Shown: positions 20,088-28,759 of the stretch, one piece after another
Layout: each line of letters opens with the position of its first letter
Numbering within the stretch: the first letter of the stretch is position 1
NCBI RefSeq assembly: GCF_902859695.1
Contig: NZ_CADIJL010000017.1
Location: forward strand, 1-64,000
Direction: 5' to 3'
Origin: Achromobacter ruhlandii
GTDB taxonomy: Bacteria > Pseudomonadota > Gammaproteobacteria > Burkholderiales > Burkholderiaceae_B
DNA length: 64,000 nucleotides
Made by a program: the position numbers and the translations under genes
Notes under the pieces: model-generated
Database searches by the model: none
The model's input: only the letters and a program-made list of their open reading frames with translations
What the model was told of the DNA's origin: nothing

Positions 20088-21476
20088 ATGTCTTCGTTCG
20101 ACATCCAATTGTTGCTTACCGCCCTGGTAAGCGTGCTGGTGCTGGTCGCACTCATTGTCTCGCGCATCCGCATGCATCCGCTGCTGGCGCTGCTGATCGT
20201 GTCCATCGGCGTCGGTTTCGCCACCGGCATGGAGCCCACCGCCATCGTCAAGAACCTGACCGACGGCGCGGGCAAGACTCTGGGCGCGGTGGGCGTGGTG
20301 ATCGCGCTGGGCGCCATGCTCGGCAAGATCCTGGCGGATTCGGGCACCACCGAGCGGCTGGCCAATGCGATCCTGGCCCGCACCTCGCCGCGCCTGATTC
20401 CGTGGACCATGACGCTGGTGGCGTTCATCATCGGCATCCCGATGTTCTTTGAAGTGGGCCTGGTGGTGATGCTGCCGCTGATCTTCAGCGTGGCCCGCAA
20501 GCTGGAAGGCCAGGAACGCTTCAGGGGCTCGGCCTACGTGTACGTGGGCGTGCCGGTGATCTCGGCCCTGGCCGCCATGCACGGCATGGTGCCGCCCCAT
20601 CCTGGCCCGCTGACGGCGATCGCGAGCCTGAAGACCACGGTCGGGCCGACCATGATCTACGGTTTTCTCGCGGCCCTGCCCGCCATGATCCTGGGCGGCC
20701 CGCTGTACGGCGCCTTCATCGCCCCGCGCATGACGACCCGCCCGGACGAAGCGCTGCTTGAGCAATTCACCGCCGTCCGCGCGGCCGATGCCGGCCATTC
20801 GGTGCCCGGCGTCGGCCTGGGCGTGCTGGCGGCCCTGCTGCCGGCGTTGCTGATGCTGCTGCACGCGGTGGCCGAGATGCTGTTGCCCAAGGCCTCGCCC
20901 CTGATGCACGTGGCGGCCTTCCTGGGCAATCCGCTGGTGGCCATGCTGCTGGGCGTGCTGTTCGCGGCCGTGGCGCTGGTGCTGGCGCGGGGCGGCGACG
21001 CCGAGAAACTGCGCGACGCGCTCGGCAAGAGCCTCAAGCCCATTGCCGGCATCATGCTGATCATCGCCGGCGGCGGCGCCTTCCAGCAGGTGCTGACCAG
21101 CGCCAAGGTCGGCGACGCCATCGTCCACCTGACCCACCAGTTCGCATTTCCGCCGCTGGTGCTGGGCTGGCTGATCGCCATGCTGCTGTCGGTGTCCACC
21201 GGCTCGGCCACCGTCGGCATCGTCGGCGCGGCGGGCCTGCTGGCGCCGCTGGCCGGCGCCGATCCCTCGCTGAACCTGCCGCTGCTGGCGCTGTCGATCG
21301 GCTGCGGTTCGCTGTTCTTCAACTACGCCAATCACGCCGGTTTCTGGATGGTGAAGGAATCGTTCGGCATGACCATGGGCGAGGCCACCAAGACGATCTC
21401 GGTGGTGCAGTCCATCGTGTCGGTGGCCGGCCTGGTCATGGTGCTGTTGTTCAACATGCTGCCGGCGCTGGGGTGA
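20088..21476 (+). CDS. GntP family gluconate/hydroxyacid:H+ symporter
   Basis: The ATG at 20088 (MSSFDIQLLLTALVSVLVLV) starts directly in the first helix, matching the family; in-frame upstream codons would add a polar leader. The 462-residue product has about 12 helices and the GntP hallmarks: IRMHPLLALL, FATGMEPTAIVKNLTDGAGKTLGAVGV, FEVGLVVMLPL and HGMVPPHPGP. Family members import gluconate or related hydroxy acids with protons across the inner membrane. It is monocistronic, bounded by a strong downstream terminator. No sugar-acid catabolic gene lies beside it, so the substrate is open. Confidence 0.93.
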   Translation: MSSFDIQLLLTALVSVLVLVALIVSRIRMHPLLALLIVSIGVGFATGMEPTAIVKNLTDGAGKTLGAVGVVIALGAMLGKILADSGTTERLANAILARTSPRLIPWTMTLVAFIIGIPMFFEVGLVVMLPLIFSVARKLEGQERFRGSAYVYVGVPVISALAAMHGMVPPHPGPLTAIASLKTTVGPTMIYGFLAALPAMILGGPLYGAFIAPRMTTRPDEALLEQFTAVRAADAGHSVPGVGLGVLAALLPALLMLLHAVAEMLLPKASPLMHVAAFLGNPLVAMLLGVLFAAVALVLARGGDAEKLRDALGKSLKPIAGIMLIIAGGGAFQQVLTSAKVGDAIVHLTHQFAFPPLVLGWLIAMLLSVSTGSATVGIVGAAGLLAPLAGADPSLNLPLLALSIGCGSLFFNYANHAGFWMVKESFGMTMGEATKTISVVQSIVSVAGLVMVLLFNMLPALG

Positions 21477-21529
21477 GCCGCGGCACGGGCGCGCCGGAAT
21501 GCGGCCGCTGCCTGCGCGCAAGGAAACGC

Positions 21530-21557
21530 AAAAAAACGGCCGAATGGCCGTTTTTTT
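21530..21557. terminator. Bidirectional rho-independent terminator
   Basis: A7-CGGCC-GAAT-GGCCG-T7: a 12-bp stem with a GAAT loop and T-runs in both directions, located between the convergent gntP-type gene and the LysE exporter gene. Confidence 0.88.
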
Positions 21558-21606
21558 GTCGGCTGCACGCCGGAACTCCATCAGACAACGCGCAAGCGCG
21601 GGAAAA

Positions 21607-22245
21607 TCAGGTCTTCGATAGCAACAGCCGGATGCCGGCATAGGCGAAGGCCGCAGACAGAATGCCCTCTATCCAGCGCCGTGATCTCTGGTAGGCCCGC
21701 ACCATCAGCGGCGTGGAAAACACCACCGCGTATCCACCGAACACGAAAAGGCCGAGCACGGCGCAACCCATGACGATGGCGGGGAACGTATAGGAGGGCG
21801 AGTCGGCGCGCAGGCCGAGCGACATGATGGCAATCCAGGCCAGCACGGCCTTCGGATTGGTCAGGTGCAACAGCACGCCGCGGCGATAGAGTTGCCATGC
21901 GTTCGCGGTCGCGCCGCCAGCCTCGGGCGCAGGGCGCCGCGGGGCGAGCGCCGAGCGGGCCGCCTTGCAGGCTAGATAGAGCAGATACAGGCCGCCGGCG
22001 ACCTTGATGATGAACAGGGCTTCGGCATAGCTCGCCAGGATCGCCGAAACGCCCGTGGCCGCGAGGACCGCCCAGAACAGGCTGCCCGTCGTGACGCCAA
22101 GCGCCAGGGCCAGCGCCGATGCCCGGCCCTGGCTCATTGCCACGCCCATGATGGCCATGTTGCTCGGCCCGGGACTCGCCGTGGCGATCAGATAGGTCGC
22201 GTAAACCAGCAGCAGCTGGTACAGGTGTTCGGGCGCCATTGGCAT
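21607..22245 (-). CDS. LysE/RhtB family amino-acid exporter
   Basis: A 212-residue membrane protein with six hydrophobic segments and the LysE signature TASPGPSNMAIMGVAMSQGR near residues 23-42, followed by GVTTGSLFWAVLAATG. Members export amino acids or their analogues across the inner membrane. The ATG at 22245 overlaps the VOC gene stop by one base (TGATG), so the two are translationally coupled; a second ATG six bases later is possible. The coupling suggests that the VOC protein acts on a compound related to the exported one. Confidence 0.88.
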   Translation of the reverse strand: MPMAPEHLYQLLLVYATYLIATASPGPSNMAIMGVAMSQGRASALALALGVTTGSLFWAVLAATGVSAILASYAEALFIIKVAGGLYLLYLACKAARSALAPRRPAPEAGGATANAWQLYRRGVLLHLTNPKAVLAWIAIMSLGLRADSPSYTFPAIVMGCAVLGLFVFGGYAVVFSTPLMVRAYQRSRRWIEGILSAAFAYAGIRLLLSKT

Positions 22246-22685
22246 CAGGGAATCACCCTGCCGGTAGTTGACGTCTCGGCGTCCTGGACGATATCGCCTC
22301 GATAGACGAGGTGGATCTTGTTGCCGTCGGGGTCGCGCAGGTAGGCCCCATAGTAGCCGTTGCCATAGTGGGGGCGCGGGCCCGGAGCCCCCTCGTCCAC
22401 GCCTCCCGCGGCAAGCCCGAGGGCATGCGCGTGCCTCACCGCCTGCTCGTCGGGCGCGAGGAACGCCACCATGCTGCCGTTACCCGCGGAGCAGGGCTTT
22501 CCATCAAACGGCGCGTAGGCGTAGAACCGAGGCAGCGTGGCGCCGGGAACCACCCAGCAGAGCGATGCCGGCCCGCCGTCGGGTGTGACCTGCCGTTGGC
22601 GCAGGCCAAGCGGTGCGAGGATCGCATCGTAGAAAACCGAGGCGCGGGCCAGATCGCTGACGCCGACCGTGATGTGACTGAACAT
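22245..22685 (-). CDS. VOC (glyoxalase/dioxygenase) superfamily protein
   Basis: The ATG at 22685 gives MFSHITVGVSDLARASVFYD, the canonical VOC N-terminus with a metal-ligand His in the HITVGV strand; the TTG further upstream is rejected. The 146-residue product has one full VOC unit, with NGYYGAYLRDPDGNKIHLVY near the end supplying the paired strand and a second His. It resembles the YaeR/lactoylglutathione-lyase-like subgroup, whose members carry out varied metal-dependent reactions or bind drugs. Co-translated with the LysE exporter gene. The specific reaction is unknown. Confidence 0.85.
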   Translation of the reverse strand: MFSHITVGVSDLARASVFYDAILAPLGLRQRQVTPDGGPASLCWVVPGATLPRFYAYAPFDGKPCSAGNGSMVAFLAPDEQAVRHAHALGLAAGGVDEGAPGPRPHYGNGYYGAYLRDPDGNKIHLVYRGDIVQDAETSTTGRVIP

Positions 22686-22938
22686 GGATCTGCATTTCCC
22701 CAATCAAGTGCTTCACAGGCAAGCGATCCTCGCTGCCATGGCCCATCGTGTTACCGCGGCGTTCGGCCCTGTGCGCGGGACCGGGACAAGTATAGCCACG
22801 CCGGACTGGCCGGATGGCCGCACTTTCATCGAATCGATCATTTACCGGTGGCACGGCACGCGACGCAATCGCGTGATTGGCGAACTGGGACGTTCGGCCT
22901 GACCTTGTGCGCTGAGGGAGGATCCTGGGGGACGCTGA

Positions 22939-23014
22939 TGGTGCCGGTGAAAGGAATCGAACCCTCGACCTTCTCATTACAAGTGAGCTGCTCTACCAAC
23001 TGAGCTACACCGGC
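22939..23014 (-). tRNA. tRNA-Thr (anticodon TGT)
   Basis: The 76-nt minus-strand sequence begins GCCGGTGTAGCTCAGTTGGT and ends CACCGGCACCA, with pairing acceptor arms and the anticodon loop ACTTGTAAT reading TGT. The T arm is GGTTCGATTCC. CCA is encoded. A TACAAT at 23053-23048 on the same strand is a plausible -10 element about 34 nt upstream. Confidence 0.97.
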
Positions 23015-23111
23015 ACGGCGCGCCCGGGGGGCACGCGCAGGGACTGCATTGTAATGAAAAAAGGAGATTCTTTCCGGCTCCTGGCGCGCATGCAGGACGG
23101 GTGCGGGATCG

Positions 23112-23756
23112 TCATGCCTGCCGGGTCGCCGTGGCGCAGCGCCGCCTGGCTTCCCAGCCGTGCAGGCGTTCGGCGCGCAGGGCGCGCCACAATTCGTCCG
23201 AGCAGAAATAGCCGCTGATGCCGCTGTGCGCAGAGGCCGGCCTGACACCGAATTGGCGCGGCAGCCGCCAGAAGCAGCGGTTCGCGATGGCGGCCTGGTC
23301 CAGCACCAGCGGCGTGCCCTTGAGGAACGAGAAGCCGGCGCTGATTTCGTAGCCGGCCCGGCCCATGCCCTTGGAGAATTCGGTCTTTTCGATGATCACG
23401 GCGTCGACGCGGGGCGGGCACAGCAGCAGGTGGTAGGTGCGGAAGGGCCGGCTCTTGCGGCCCGGGAGCATGGTTTCGACGTCGATCGGCAGGAAGCGAT
23501 GCGTATCGGGCTCCAGCGTTTCCATCAGGTGGCGCACCCTCGCGCTGACCACGAACGGCCCGTCTTCCCAACCCAGGATCGCGGGCGCGCGGCTGGCGCC
23601 GCGCAGCGTGAGGCGGATCTGTCGCGGGACCTGTGCCAGATCCTCTTCGGACAGGCCGTCGAACAGGCACAGCTTGGCGAGCAATTGGCGGTCGATCTGC
23701 GGGACGAATTGCGTCGACGGGCCGCCGGCGGGTGGCATTCCGATCAGGTACGGCAT
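23112..23756 (-). CDS. Imm11-like (MXAN_0049/DUF1629 type) protein
   Basis: The 214-residue product has the landmarks of the Imm11 fold in order: PFVVSARVRHLMETLEPDTH (residues about 67-86), FLPIDVE, a middle YHLLLCPPRVDAVIIEKTEF strand pair, PLVLDQAAIANRCFWRLP, and CSDELWRALRAERLHGWE near the C-terminus, where Imm11 proteins end. The family was named as putative immunity proteins to polymorphic toxins, but no toxin ORF is adjacent. No signal peptide. The assignment comes from motif spacing by eye. Confidence 0.6.
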   Translation of the reverse strand: MPYLIGMPPAGGPSTQFVPQIDRQLLAKLCLFDGLSEEDLAQVPRQIRLTLRGASRAPAILGWEDGPFVVSARVRHLMETLEPDTHRFLPIDVETMLPGRKSRPFRTYHLLLCPPRVDAVIIEKTEFSKGMGRAGYEISAGFSFLKGTPLVLDQAAIANRCFWRLPRQFGVRPASAHSGISGYFCSDELWRALRAERLHGWEARRRCATATRQA

Positions 23757-23932
23757 GGGTCTGTGGCGGCTCCTGGCGGGCCGGGCGGTGCGTTGCGCGC
23801 GGACAGCGGGCCCGGGTTCAGGCGTATGAGACCGGATTATGGCGATATTTGCAAATGATACGCACTATCGTTCCAGGTTTCAAAGCCACCGCGTCGGGTC
23901 CGCTCCGACCCGGATCCGCGGCCGCGAGGCGG

Positions 23933-24985
23933 CTATGGCGCGGGGTTGGCCGCGAGCCAGTCGCGGGCCGGGCCATGGCCGCGCTCGGCCGCCGCCTGCA
24001 TCAGCTGGCGCCCCATGGCGGCATCCTGCGGCACGCCCCAGCCCCGTAGATACAGCTCGGCCAGGTTGCCGAGCGCCTGCGGGTTGCCCTGCCGGGCGGA
24101 TAGTTCATACCAGCGGGCCGCCTCGGCGTAGTCGCGGGGCACGCCAAGCCCCGCGGCGTAGATGTGGCCCAGGTAGAGTTTGCCGAGATCGTCGTTGCCG
24201 TCGGCGGCCTGCCGGTATAGCCGCGCCGCCTCGGCGTAGTCCTGGGTCACGCCCTGCCCGGTGCGATACAGGTCGCCCAGTCCCACATAGGCCTGCGTAC
24301 CGCCCTGCGCTGCCGCCAACCGGTACAGGCGCAGTGCCTCGGCGTTGTCCTGGCGCACGCCCCAGCCGCGCGCGTAGAGCACGGCAAGATTGGTCTGGGC
24401 GTTCATGTGGCCCTGCTCGGCGGCAAGGCGATACAGGCTCGCCGCCGCGGCCGGATCCTGTGGGACGCCGCGCCCTTCGATATGGAGATCGCCCAGGTTG
24501 GCCTGGCCCGCGCTGCTGCCACGATCGGCGGCGTAACGGAACAGCCGGGCGGCCTCGGCATCGTCGCGCGCCGCGCCCATGCCGTGCAGCGAGAGCAGAC
24601 CCAGTCCGACATGGGCGGGAACGTCACCCTGCGCGACGGCCCGCCGGAACCACCCTGCCGCTTGCGGCAGGTCTTGCGCCAGGCCGGCCACGAGGCTGTG
24701 CTCGCTGGCGTAGATGAAACCAAGCAGCGCCTGGGCCCGGGCATTGCCCGATTCCGCCAGCGCGCGATAGTCGGCCAGTGGCGCCGCGTTGGCCAGCCGG
24801 GCCAGCATGTCGTTGTGCATGGCCACCCATTGCGCGTGCGTCACGGCGTCGAGCGCGGCCCGCGCCGTGGCGCTGTCCGCGGCGTTGGCGGCGGGCGCCG
24901 GCCGCGGGGAGGCCTGCGCCATGACGGCGGGAGGAAGGCCTCCCGCCAGCGCCACGCAAAGCCATGCGGTCGGGAGGTGTCTCAT
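23933..24985 (-). CDS. Secreted Sel1-like repeat (SLR/TPR) protein
   Basis: A 350-residue protein with a cleavable signal peptide (MRHLPTAWLCVALAGGLPPAVMA-Q) and roughly seven tandem Sel1 repeats from about residue 80 to the end. Repeat units follow the pattern A-x-x-LG-x-LY-x-x-G-x-GV-x-x-D-x-AEAARLYR-x-AA, for example LGDLYRTGQGVTQDYAEAARL. Such alpha-solenoids bind partner proteins. Periplasmic SLR proteins act in envelope signalling and, in some bacteria, beside effectors. It precedes the Imm11-like gene on the same strand with a 176-nt gap in which I see no clear element. Confidence 0.85.
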   Translation of the reverse strand: MRHLPTAWLCVALAGGLPPAVMAQASPRPAPAANAADSATARAALDAVTHAQWVAMHNDMLARLANAAPLADYRALAESGNARAQALLGFIYASEHSLVAGLAQDLPQAAGWFRRAVAQGDVPAHVGLGLLSLHGMGAARDDAEAARLFRYAADRGSSAGQANLGDLHIEGRGVPQDPAAAASLYRLAAEQGHMNAQTNLAVLYARGWGVRQDNAEALRLYRLAAAQGGTQAYVGLGDLYRTGQGVTQDYAEAARLYRQAADGNDDLGKLYLGHIYAAGLGVPRDYAEAARWYELSARQGNPQALGNLAELYLRGWGVPQDAAMGRQLMQAAAERGHGPARDWLAANPAP

Positions 24986-25080
24986 CGTTCTCTTCGATCA
25001 GGGCGGACATCGAAAACGGACGGAAATGCCTGTCGCGCCCCGCCGTCCGCCCGGCGGGGCGAGGACGATGAGGGACGAAG

Positions 25081-25102
25081 AAACGCCCCTCGGGAGGGGC
25101 GT
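25081..25102 (-). terminator. Terminator downstream of sspB
   Basis: ACGCCCCT (25083-25090) pairs with AGGGGCGT (25095-25102) around CGGG; on the minus strand the stem runs into TTTCTTC. It ends the sspA-sspB transcript about 95 nt after the sspB stop. Confidence 0.7.
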
Positions 25103-25195
25103 GCAAGATCGGCCAGGTGGCGCCGGCGCGACTGGCCGGAGCGGTGCGCGGGGATGGCCTGTCGGTTCAAGAGAGCCCGGTCCCCGCGCGGCGCG

Positions 25196-25639
25196 TCATT
25201 TGACGATTGTCAGGCGCGGGCGCTTGGGTTCGTCGTCGCCGCCATCGTCGCCCGGCGCGGTGTCCGCGTCGGCTTCGGTCGTGGCCAGGTCGGACGCGCC
25301 CGGCGTACCCGGGGCCGGCGGTTCGTAGGGCTGCACTTCGAAGCCCATGCCGGCGCCGGTTTCGCGCGCATAGATGGCGCTGACGGCGCCCACCGGCACG
25401 TAGACGTTTTCGGTCACGCCGCTGAAGCGGGCCTGGAATTCGATGAATTCGTTGCCCAGCACCAGGCGGTTGGTGGCCAGCGTGCCCACGTTCAGGGTGA
25501 TCTGGCCGTCGCGCACGTGGGCGACGGGCACCATGGTGTGCTCGTCGACCTGCACGGTGATGTACGGCGTGTAGCCGTTATCGGTGCACCATTCGTGCAG
25601 CGCGCGGATCAGATACGGTTTGGTCGAAGTTTCACCCAT
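25196..25639 (-). CDS. sspB: ClpXP protease specificity-enhancing factor SspB
   Basis: The 147-residue protein begins MGETSTKPYLIRALHEWCTDNGYTPYI, the conserved SspB dimer-domain opening; a GTG one codon earlier is an alternative start. The ssrA-tag-binding beta domain continues through residue about 110 (EFIEFQARFSG, NVYVPVGAVSAIYARE), followed by a flexible linker and the C-terminal ClpX-docking tail RPRLTIVK, which resembles the known XB motif. Role: tether ssrA-tagged stalled-ribosome products to ClpXP. It lies 12 nt after sspA, the widespread sspAB arrangement. Confidence 0.95.
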   Translation of the reverse strand: MGETSTKPYLIRALHEWCTDNGYTPYITVQVDEHTMVPVAHVRDGQITLNVGTLATNRLVLGNEFIEFQARFSGVTENVYVPVGAVSAIYARETGAGMGFEVQPYEPPAPGTPGASDLATTEADADTAPGDDGGDDEPKRPRLTIVK

Positions 25640-25651
25640 CACGCGACAACC

Positions 25652-26263
25652 TTAGCGACGCATCACTTTTTCCGAAGGCGTCAGCGCTTCGATGTAGGCC
25701 GGGCGCGAGAAGATGCGTTCGGCGTACTTTTGCAGCGGAGCCGCGTTCTTGGGCAGTTCGATGCCGTAGTGGTCCAGGCGCCACAGCAGCGGGGCCACGG
25801 CCACGTCGAGCATGGAGAATTCCTCGCCCAGCATGTACTTGTTCTTGAGCAGCATCGGGGCCAGCTGGGCCAGGCGGTCGCGGATGTTCTGGCGGGCGTT
25901 GGCCAGCTTCTTCTCGTCGGGCTTGGCGCTGCGGTCTTCCAGCGTCGAGACGTGGACGAACAGCTCTTTCTCGAAGTTGTACAGGAACAGGCGGGTGCGC
26001 GCGCGCATGACCGGGTCGGCCGGCATGAGCTGCGGGTGCGGGAAGCGCTCGTCGATGTACTCGTTGATGATGTTCGACTCGTACAGGACCAGGTCGCGCT
26101 CGACCAGAATGGGCACTTGACCGTACGGATTCATCACCGAGATGTCTTCGGGCTTGTTGTACAGGTCGATGTCGCGGATCTCGAAATCCATGCCCTTTTC
26201 GAACAACACGAAGCGGCAGCGTTGCGAAAACGGACACGTGGTTCCGGAATAGAGCACCATCAT
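25652..26263 (-). CDS. sspA: Stringent starvation protein A
   Basis: A 203-residue GST-fold protein starting MMVLYSGTTCPFSQRCRFVLFEKGMDFE, with N-terminal thioredoxin-like domain including the NPYGQVPILVERDLVLYES segment that in GSTs binds glutathione, and an alpha-helical C-terminal domain (YMLGEEFSMLDVAVAPLLWRL). SspA proteins bind RNA polymerase rather than catalyse GST chemistry and change transcription under starvation and acid stress; in pathogens they affect virulence genes. It is upstream of sspB and separated from petC by a terminator, so it forms its own operon. Confidence 0.95.
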   Translation of the reverse strand: MMVLYSGTTCPFSQRCRFVLFEKGMDFEIRDIDLYNKPEDISVMNPYGQVPILVERDLVLYESNIINEYIDERFPHPQLMPADPVMRARTRLFLYNFEKELFVHVSTLEDRSAKPDEKKLANARQNIRDRLAQLAPMLLKNKYMLGEEFSMLDVAVAPLLWRLDHYGIELPKNAAPLQKYAERIFSRPAYIEALTPSEKVMRR

Positions 26264-26281
26264 GGCGAAAAATCCTTTATG

Positions 26282-26322
26282 AAAAACGAAAGGCCAGCGC
26301 CCTAATCTAGCAGGCGCTGGCC
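26282..26322 (-). terminator. Terminator of the petABC operon
   Basis: GGCCAGCGCC (26292-26301) pairs with GGCGCTGGCC (26313-26322) in a 10-bp stem; on the minus strand it is followed by TTTCGTTTTTC. It lies about 95 nt after the petC stop and just before sspA. Confidence 0.8.
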
Positions 26323-26416
26323 CCGATTGCCAGGCGGGGGGTAGGCATACAGCCCTAACCCGCCATTATCCACCCTGGCGAAAATGGGGGCGGATAAGCC
26401 TGGCGGGGCGTTGCGG

Positions 26417-27271
26417 TTAGCGCACGTGTTTCCAGTAAGAGGCGTTCAGGCGCCACATCACCAGGAAGAACAAGAGCAGGAACAACATGACACCGACGCC
26501 CAGCTGGACGCGGAAAGTCTGGACGGGCTCGGCCATCCAGGACATGAACGCGGTCAGGTCGGCGACGTCGTTGTCGTATGTTGCGGTTTGGGCCGGGTTG
26601 GCGGCCTTGAATTTGGCCTCGAAGGTGGCATGGCCGTGGTAGCTGGCTACCGGCTCGGCCTTGACCGTGGCAAAACCTTGCGCATCGTACACCGTCGTGA
26701 CCCGTTCCCACGACTTCGGCGCGCCGTCCTTGCCTTCGACCTCGTGCATCGCCACCGTGGTCAGCTCGCGCGGACCCTGCCGTTCCCACAGCGCGTGCGG
26801 CATGCCGACGGCCGGGAACACCAGGTTGTTCCAGCCCGTGGCACGCGAGGTGTCGCGGTAGAACGTGCGCAGGTAGGTGTAGATGTAGTCGGAACCCGAG
26901 GGGCCGGCGTTGACGGATTTGGCGCGCGCGATCACGGACAGGTCCGGGGGCGTGGTGCCAAACCACTTCTTGGCGTCCTTGGGCGTCATGGCGACATTCA
27001 TCATGTCGCCGACCTTCTCGCCGGTGAACAGCAGGCTTTCCTTGATTTGCTGGTCGGTCAGGCCAATGTCCTTGAGCTTGTTGTAGCGCATCGACGATGC
27101 GCTGTGACAGTTCAGGCAGTAGTTGACGAACAGCTTGGCGCCGTTTTGCAGCGACGCCATGTCGTTGACGCGGTAAGGCGCCTTGTCCAGCGGATAGCCG
27201 CCCTCGGCGGCGAACGTGGCGGTACACGTGAGCAGCATCAACGCCACGGCACCAATCAGCTTCTTGATCAT
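26417..27271 (-). CDS. petC: Ubiquinol-cytochrome c reductase, cytochrome c1
   Basis: A 284-residue cytochrome c1: N-terminal signal sequence ending near AEG, the haem-c site CLNCH preceded by FVNYC (near residue 50), an axial-ligand Met region in VFPAVGMPHALWE, and one C-terminal membrane anchor (VQLGVGVMLFLLLFFLVMWRL). It carries electrons from the Rieske centre to cytochrome c on the periplasmic side of complex III. It is the last gene of petABC, 25 nt after petB, with its own terminator downstream. Confidence 0.97.
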   Translation of the reverse strand: MIKKLIGAVALMLLTCTATFAAEGGYPLDKAPYRVNDMASLQNGAKLFVNYCLNCHSASSMRYNKLKDIGLTDQQIKESLLFTGEKVGDMMNVAMTPKDAKKWFGTTPPDLSVIARAKSVNAGPSGSDYIYTYLRTFYRDTSRATGWNNLVFPAVGMPHALWERQGPRELTTVAMHEVEGKDGAPKSWERVTTVYDAQGFATVKAEPVASYHGHATFEAKFKAANPAQTATYDNDVADLTAFMSWMAEPVQTFRVQLGVGVMLFLLLFFLVMWRLNASYWKHVR

Positions 27272-27296
27272 GGTCAGTCCGTTATTTTCGTGGGGC

Positions 27297-28685
27297 TCAG
27301 TGGGCGTGGAACGTCACGCGGTCAGGCACTTTCTTGAAAGTGCCCAGGCGGCTCCAGACCGGCATCAGGAAGAAGAATGCCAGGTACAGCAGCGTGCCGA
27401 TCTGCGACGTGATGTTCAACGGCGGACTGGGCGGCTGCGTACCGATGTAGCCGAGCACCAGGAAGTTGACCATGAAGATGCCGTAGATCCACTTGTGCCA
27501 GGTGGGGCGGTAGCGGATCGACTTGACCGGGGAATGGTCCAGCCACGGCAGGAAGAACAGGATGACCACGGTGCCGCCCATGGCGACCACGCCCCAGAAC
27601 TTGGCGTCGATCACGCGCAGCAGCACGGCCACGACGATCAGGATGCCGGGCACGGCGATGCGCATGAAGCCCTTCAGGTTGCTCTTGACGAGCAGCGCGA
27701 TGGCGCCCAGCACCGAAGCGCCGGCCAGCACCCACGTGAACTCGTCGGTGGTGGCGCGCAGCATCGAGTAGAACGGCGTGAAGTACCAGACCGGGGCGAT
27801 GTGCGGCGGCGTCTTGAGCGAGTCTGCCGGGATGAAGTTGTTGAACTCCAGGAAGTACCCGCCCATTTCCGGCGCGAAGAACACGATGAAGGCGAACACC
27901 AGCAGGAAGCCCGCGACGCCGACCAGGTCGTGCACCGTGTAGAACGGATGGAACGGAATGCCGTCCTTCGGGCGACCGTACTTGTCCTTCGGGCCTTCCT
28001 TGATCTCGATGCCGTCCGGGTTGTTCGAGCCGACTTCGTGCAGCGCCACCAGGTGGGCCGCCACCAGGCCCACCAGCACCAGCGGAATGGCGATGACGTG
28101 GAAGGCGAAGAAGCGGTTCAGCGTGGCGTCGGACACGACGTAGTCGCCGCGGATCCAGATCGACAGCTCGGGGCCGATGAACGGGATGGCCGCGAACAGG
28201 TTCACGATCACCTGTGCGCCCCAGTAGGACATCTGGCCCCACGGCAGGAGGTAGCCGAAGAATGCTTCGGCCATCAGACAGAGGAAGATCGCGACGCCGA
28301 AGATCCAGACCAGTTCGCGCGGCTTGCGGTACGAGCCGTAGAGCAGGCCGCGCAGCATGTGCAGGTAGACGACGACGAAGAACATCGAGGCGCCGGTCGA
28401 GTGCATGTAGCGCACCAGCCAGCCCCACGGGACTTCGCGCATGATGTATTCGACGGATTGGAACGCGCGTTCGGCGTCCGGCTTGTAGTGCATGACCAGG
28501 AAGATGCCGGTCACGATCTGCAGCACCAGCACCAACAGCGCCAGTGAGCCGAAGAAATACCAGAAGTTGAAGTTTTTCGGTGCGTAGTATTCGGACAGAT
28601 GCGCTTTCCAGGTGGAGGTCACCGGGAAGCGCCGATCCAGCCAGCCCAACAGGCCTGTCGTCTCGACGGTTTTCTCGCCAGCCAT
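27297..28685 (-). CDS. petB: Ubiquinol-cytochrome c reductase, cytochrome b
   Basis: The 462-residue protein is a full-length cytochrome b with eight expected helices and paired haem histidines (for example in MHSTGASMFFVVVYLHMLRG and FHVIAIPLVLVGLVAAHLVALHEVGSN). The quinol-oxidation-site motif usually written PEWY reads PVWY here (APVWYFTPFYS), a variant known among proteobacterial cytochromes b. It transfers electrons across the inner membrane between the Qo and Qi sites. It starts 74 nt after the petA stop and belongs to one operon with petA and petC. Confidence 0.97.
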   Translation of the reverse strand: MAGEKTVETTGLLGWLDRRFPVTSTWKAHLSEYYAPKNFNFWYFFGSLALLVLVLQIVTGIFLVMHYKPDAERAFQSVEYIMREVPWGWLVRYMHSTGASMFFVVVYLHMLRGLLYGSYRKPRELVWIFGVAIFLCLMAEAFFGYLLPWGQMSYWGAQVIVNLFAAIPFIGPELSIWIRGDYVVSDATLNRFFAFHVIAIPLVLVGLVAAHLVALHEVGSNNPDGIEIKEGPKDKYGRPKDGIPFHPFYTVHDLVGVAGFLLVFAFIVFFAPEMGGYFLEFNNFIPADSLKTPPHIAPVWYFTPFYSMLRATTDEFTWVLAGASVLGAIALLVKSNLKGFMRIAVPGILIVVAVLLRVIDAKFWGVVAMGGTVVILFFLPWLDHSPVKSIRYRPTWHKWIYGIFMVNFLVLGYIGTQPPSPPLNITSQIGTLLYLAFFFLMPVWSRLGTFKKVPDRVTFHAH

Positions 28686-28759
28686 GTAACGGCTCCTTCT
28701 CTAATACGTGGCGTATTTGTTTTACTTACGTAATTCGGGAAAAAAGCGCGACGCGAGCG

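Noticed and set aside
23933-24985. Periodic repeats that might be a DNA repeat array or CRISPR
   Set aside because: The periodicity is about 108 bp and degenerate, matching 36-residue Sel1 protein repeats; there are no identical direct repeats with unique spacers.
24407-26305. A 632-codon open frame on the plus strand
   Set aside because: It is antisense to the Sel1-repeat, sspB and sspA genes, which are each strongly supported, and it crosses their terminator and intergenic gaps.
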